Source: Aalborgiella sp040079635 (lineage in GTDB: Bacteria; Pseudomonadota; Gammaproteobacteria; Burkholderiales; Burkholderiaceae_C). From it: DNA of 14,233 nt. This document shows, in pieces, positions 12,939 through 14,233 of this stretch (within the stretch, counting starts at the first letter, position 1; each line of letters opens with the position of its first letter). The stretch covers positions 1 through 14,233 of the forward strand of contig JBEBJY010000066.1 in NCBI GenBank assembly GCA_040079635.1. Reading direction: 5' to 3'. Below the pieces are notes generated by a model. It searched no databases and was not told where the DNA came from. It saw nothing but the letters and a program-made list of their open reading frames with translations. A program made the translations under genes and the position numbers.

Positions 12939-14233
12939 ATGATTGATATTTACGATTCAAAGCTAGATTTCGCCCCCCTTGGCGAGCAGATGTACCAGCT
13001 CGTAGAAACGCTGTACCTGATTTGCCGCAGCATCACCGGTCCAGGTGTGCGCGAAACAATGGCGCATATCCAAAAACTGCTACCCATCACCGTCAACGAA
13101 GTGCCCAGCGGAACGCCGGTTTTTGATTGGGAAGTGCCCAAAGAATGGGCGATTCGCGACGCGTACGTGAAGAACGCAGCCGGCGAGCGGGTGATTGACT
13201 TCAAAAAATCAAACCTGCATGTGCTGAACTACAGCACCCCCGTGAACCAGCGCATGACGCTGGCTGAGCTGCGCCCGCACCTGACCACCCTGCCCGAGCA
13301 GCCAGACTGGATTCCCTACCGCACCACCTACTACCAAGAAAAATGGGGCTTTTGCCTGAGCCAAAACCAGCTGGATACATGGACAGCTGCGGACAAAGGT
13401 GAACAGTACGAAGTGGTGATTGATTCAACGCTACAAAACGGCTCGCTCACTTACGGTGAGTACGTGATTGAAGGCGAATCGACCGACGAAGTGCTGATCT
13501 CCTGCCACACCTGCCACCCGTCGCTGTGCAACGACAATTTGTCAGGCATTGCGCTGGCGACCTATTTGGCAAGGCATATTGAGCAAATAAAGGCTTCAGG
13601 TTCTAAGCCACACTACACCTACCGCTTTTTGTTCATCCCGGGCACGATAGGTTCTATCACTTGGCTGGCACTCAATGAAGCGAAAGCCAAGAACATCAAG
13701 CACGGCTTGGTGGTGGTTTGCGTGGGCGATGCGGGCAAGTTCAGCTACAAAACCAGCCGCCAAGGTGACGCTTTGATTGACCGTGCGGCGAAGCATGTGC
13801 TCACTTCTGAGAAAGACAGCTTCAATTTGATCGACTTTTTCCCCTACGGCTACGACGAGCGGCAATACTGTTCGCCAGGTTTTAACTTGGCGGTGGGCAG
13901 CCTGTCGCGCTCCACGCACGGCAAGTTTCCGCAGTACCACAGTTCTGCGGATGACTTGTCTTTCGTCAGCGGGGCTCAGATTGCTGAGTCGCTAGAGGTT
14001 TACATGAAGGTGTTGGACGTGCTGGAGAACGACCAAATCTTGGTGAACCAAAACCCAAAATGCGAGCCACGGCTGGGCAAACGCGGCTTGTATGGCAGCG
14101 TGGGCGCGACGATTCACCGTCCGACCTTCGAAATGGCGCTGCTGTGGACGCTGAATTTGACCGATGGCCAGCACAGTTTGCTGGATATTGCTAAGCGCTC
14201 AAAAATGCCGTTTGAGACGATAAAACAGGCTGC
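12939..14233 (+). CDS. DUF4910/M28-like aminopeptidase-like protein (3' end outside window)
   Basis: The frame is open from the ATG at 12939 to the right edge, giving 431 complete codons. The N-terminus (LGEQMYQLVETLYLICRSITGPGVRET) and the block PVFDWEVPKEWAIRDAYV are the hallmark of DUF4910 proteins. The barrel-like insert follows, with YRTTYYQEKWGFCL. The M28 peptidase-like core has SCHTCHPSLCNDNLSG (H193 and D199 as candidate metal ligands), FIPGTIGSI and PQYHSSADDL with H334. The C-terminal part (KRGLYGSVG, then LDIAKRSKMPFETI) looks like the winged-helix end. Such proteins are often encoded in polysaccharide or nonulosonate loci, but the reaction is unknown to me. In this copy the family's expected acidic residue before TIGSI is a glycine, so peptidase chemistry should not be assumed. 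The start is 29 bases after the SDR stop; no clear ribosome binding site is seen. Confidence 0.85.
   Translation, partial: MIDIYDSKLDFAPLGEQMYQLVETLYLICRSITGPGVRETMAHIQKLLPITVNEVPSGTPVFDWEVPKEWAIRDAYVKNAAGERVIDFKKSNLHVLNYSTPVNQRMTLAELRPHLTTLPEQPDWIPYRTTYYQEKWGFCLSQNQLDTWTAADKGEQYEVVIDSTLQNGSLTYGEYVIEGESTDEVLISCHTCHPSLCNDNLSGIALATYLARHIEQIKASGSKPHYTYRFLFIPGTIGSITWLALNEAKAKNIKHGLVVVCVGDAGKFSYKTSRQGDALIDRAAKHVLTSEKDSFNLIDFFPYGYDERQYCSPGFNLAVGSLSRSTHGKFPQYHSSADDLSFVSGAQIAESLEVYMKVLDVLENDQILVNQNPKCEPRLGKRGLYGSVGATIHRPTFEMALLWTLNLTDGQHSLLDIAKRSKMPFETIKQA

Noticed and set aside
1..14233. CRISPR array, transposase, phage or toxin-antitoxin system
   Set aside because: I found no regularly spaced direct repeats, no DDE/integrase motifs and no small paired toxin/antitoxin frames.

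Overview
The window looks like a bacterial chromosome segment from the Burkholderiales, probably Comamonadaceae. This assignment is an inference. It rests on the Comamonadaceae-like Uup protein, the balanced base composition, and short palindromes of the GCTAT-N7-ATAGC type that I remember from that family. There are no rRNA or tRNA genes, no transposase, no phage genes and no CRISPR array.

Layout. At the left edge is the first part of a leftward [2Fe-2S] subunit gene of the xanthine dehydrogenase/isoquinoline oxidoreductase type. It is divergent from uup, an ABC-F ATPase. A rightward block follows: uup, an OafA-type acyltransferase with an SGNH domain (stop and start codons overlap), and a methyltransferase with N-terminal DUF4214-like repeats. 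An AT-rich 340-base gap then holds a good -10 box and a structured leader. The leader precedes two tandem paralogous Thr-rich lipoproteins, separated by a perfect 10-bp hairpin and closed by a terminator. Next comes a tightly packed trio: a flippase-like membrane protein (LPG_synthase_TM family), a second OafA-SGNH acyltransferase overlapping it by 31 bases, and a free-standing SGNH lipoprotein. A bidirectional terminator separates this trio from a leftward pair, a family 2 glycosyltransferase and a GtrA-like membrane protein. Divergent from that pair are a short-chain dehydrogenase and a DUF4910/M28-like protein that runs off the right edge.

How the genes may work together. Apart from the two left-hand genes, most products fit cell-surface glycan assembly and decoration: sugar transfer, lipid-linked precursor movement, O-acylation and possibly deacylation, methylation, and an aminopeptidase-like protein of a type found in polysaccharide loci. 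No polymerase, Wzx or Wzz is present, so this is a modification/accessory region rather than a complete O-antigen cluster. The lipoprotein pair belongs to no family I recognise and is the most novel content. Their structured leader, the hairpin between them, and a dispersed palindrome found in three different contexts are the main non-coding signals.
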